Source: an uncultured Acetatifactor sp. (GTDB taxonomy: Bacteria; Bacillota; Clostridia; Lachnospirales; Lachnospiraceae). Taken from it: a DNA stretch of 5,055 nt. The stretch lies in NCBI GenBank assembly GCA_910580225.1, contig CAJTXE010000083.1:1-5055 (forward strand), written 5' to 3'. This document shows positions 4,607-5,055 of this stretch, one piece after another. The notes under the pieces are model-generated. The model did not search any database and was not told the DNA's origin. It worked only from the letters and a program-made list of their open reading frames with translations. The position numbers were made by a program, and so were the translations under genes. Within the stretch, counting starts at the first letter, position 1; every line of letters starts with the position of its first letter.

Positions 4607-5055
4607 TTATTTACTTTTTCTTCCGGGAAAGCCTTTCATCATCCCTATCAGTCCCAAACCTGACAATATACAAAGCAGCCCCCACTGCATCAGACGATTA
4701 TCGTCTGCCGTTGAAGGAGATACGGCCTTTTCACTATTATTATCTGTCTCGCTGTCGGTCTTCTCTCTGTTGCCGTCACCTCCCAATCCACCCGCGTCCT
4801 CAGGCTTCTCGGTTTCTGCGGGTTTTTCCGTTTCTGCAGGCTTTTCCGTTTCTGCAGGCTTTTCCGTTTCTGCAGGCTTCTCGGTTTCTGCGGGTTTTTC
4901 CGTTTCTGCAGGCTTCTCGGTTTCTGCAGGCTTTCCCGTTTCTGCAGGCTTCTCGGTTTCTGCAGGTTTTTCCGTTTCTGCAGGTTTTTCCGTTTCTGCA
5001 GGTTTTTCCGTTTCTGCAGGCTTCTCCGTTTCTGCAGGTTTTTCCGTTTCTGCGG
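4607..5055 (-). CDS. Sortase-anchored surface protein with PAETEK repeats (C-terminal part)
   Basis: The frame is open from the right edge (5' end missing) to TAA at 4609-4607, giving 148 complete codons. Residues 1-84 are 14 copies of a six-residue unit PAETEK, a charged, proline-containing rod typical of wall-spanning stalks. A polar linker (GGLGGDGNREKTDSETDNNS) follows. Then comes a sorting signal: SPSTA at 112-116, acidic residues, a hydrophobic helix from Leu121 to Met139 and a basic tail ending GRKSK. This order of motif, helix and positive tail is that of sortase substrates. The motif departs from LPXTG in having Ser first and Ala instead of Gly; SPXTG-like motifs are known in Clostridia, and the Ala is unusual. 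The function depends on the missing N-terminal domains. No terminator is visible after the stop. Confidence 0.85.
   Translation of the reverse strand, partial: AETEKPAETEKPAETEKPAETEKPAETEKPAETEKPAETGKPAETEKPAETEKPAETEKPAETEKPAETEKPAETEKPAETEKPEDAGGLGGDGNREKTDSETDNNSEKAVSPSTADDNRLMQWGLLCILSGLGLIGMMKGFPGRKSK
4802..5055 (-). repeat. 18-bp tandem repeat array, 14 copies, coding
   Basis: Fourteen 18-base units (consensus CCT GCA GAA ACG GAA AAA on the minus strand) run with exact period from 4802 to the window edge and probably beyond. Changes are almost all synonymous (CCT/CCC, ACG/ACC, GAA/GAG, AAA/AAG). One unit has GGA, giving PAETGK. ACC always travels with GAG AAG, and the ninth-tenth unit pair recurs as the thirteenth-fourteenth, which indicates growth by duplication of blocks. 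Copy number is likely to vary between strains. Confidence 0.93.

Overview
The window looks like part of a Lachnospiraceae-type (Clostridia) chromosome. The evidence is mid-range GC genes with purine-rich coding strands, strong AGGAGG-type ribosome sites, TTGACA/TATAAT promoters, a lipoprotein iron-complex/B12-family transporter, and a sortase-type surface protein with a variant anchor motif. Every gene I can support lies on the minus strand, so transcription runs from right to left. The genus cannot be fixed from the sequence.

Reading in the direction of transcription: (1) 5055-4607 is the C-terminal end of a wall-anchored surface protein. It has 14 hexapeptide repeats (PAETEK), then a spacer, an SPSTA sorting motif, a hydrophobic helix and a basic tail. 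(2) 4606-4310 is an AT-rich spacer with an orphan Shine-Dalgarno, a consensus -10 box and a 77-bp palindromic element that looks like a dispersed repeat. (3) 4309-3536 is one coiled-coil protein gene that appears to be cut into two open frames by two compensating single-base shifts, both next to A runs. (4) 3535-3176 holds a strong intrinsic terminator (3463-3414), a G-rich stretch able to fold (3413-3251) and a good sigma-A promoter (3250-3222). (5) 3175-263 is a three-gene ABC importer operon of the FecBCD/BtuFCD type: lipoprotein receptor, membrane permease, ATPase. (6) 262-1 is AT-rich and carries two leftward promoter-like sites that share a motif and probably serve a gene beyond the left edge.

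The importer genes form one functional unit. The lipoprotein would capture a metal chelate or corrinoid outside the membrane, a permease dimer would form the channel, and an ATPase dimer would drive uptake. The substrate cannot be named, and I see neither a Fur-box-like palindrome nor a recognisable cobalamin riboswitch.

The points most worth a second look are the double frameshift in the coiled-coil gene, the dispersed palindrome, the structured intergenic element before the importer, the three-codon ORF in front of the ATPase start, and the non-canonical sorting signal. I did not find a clearly new multi-gene system.
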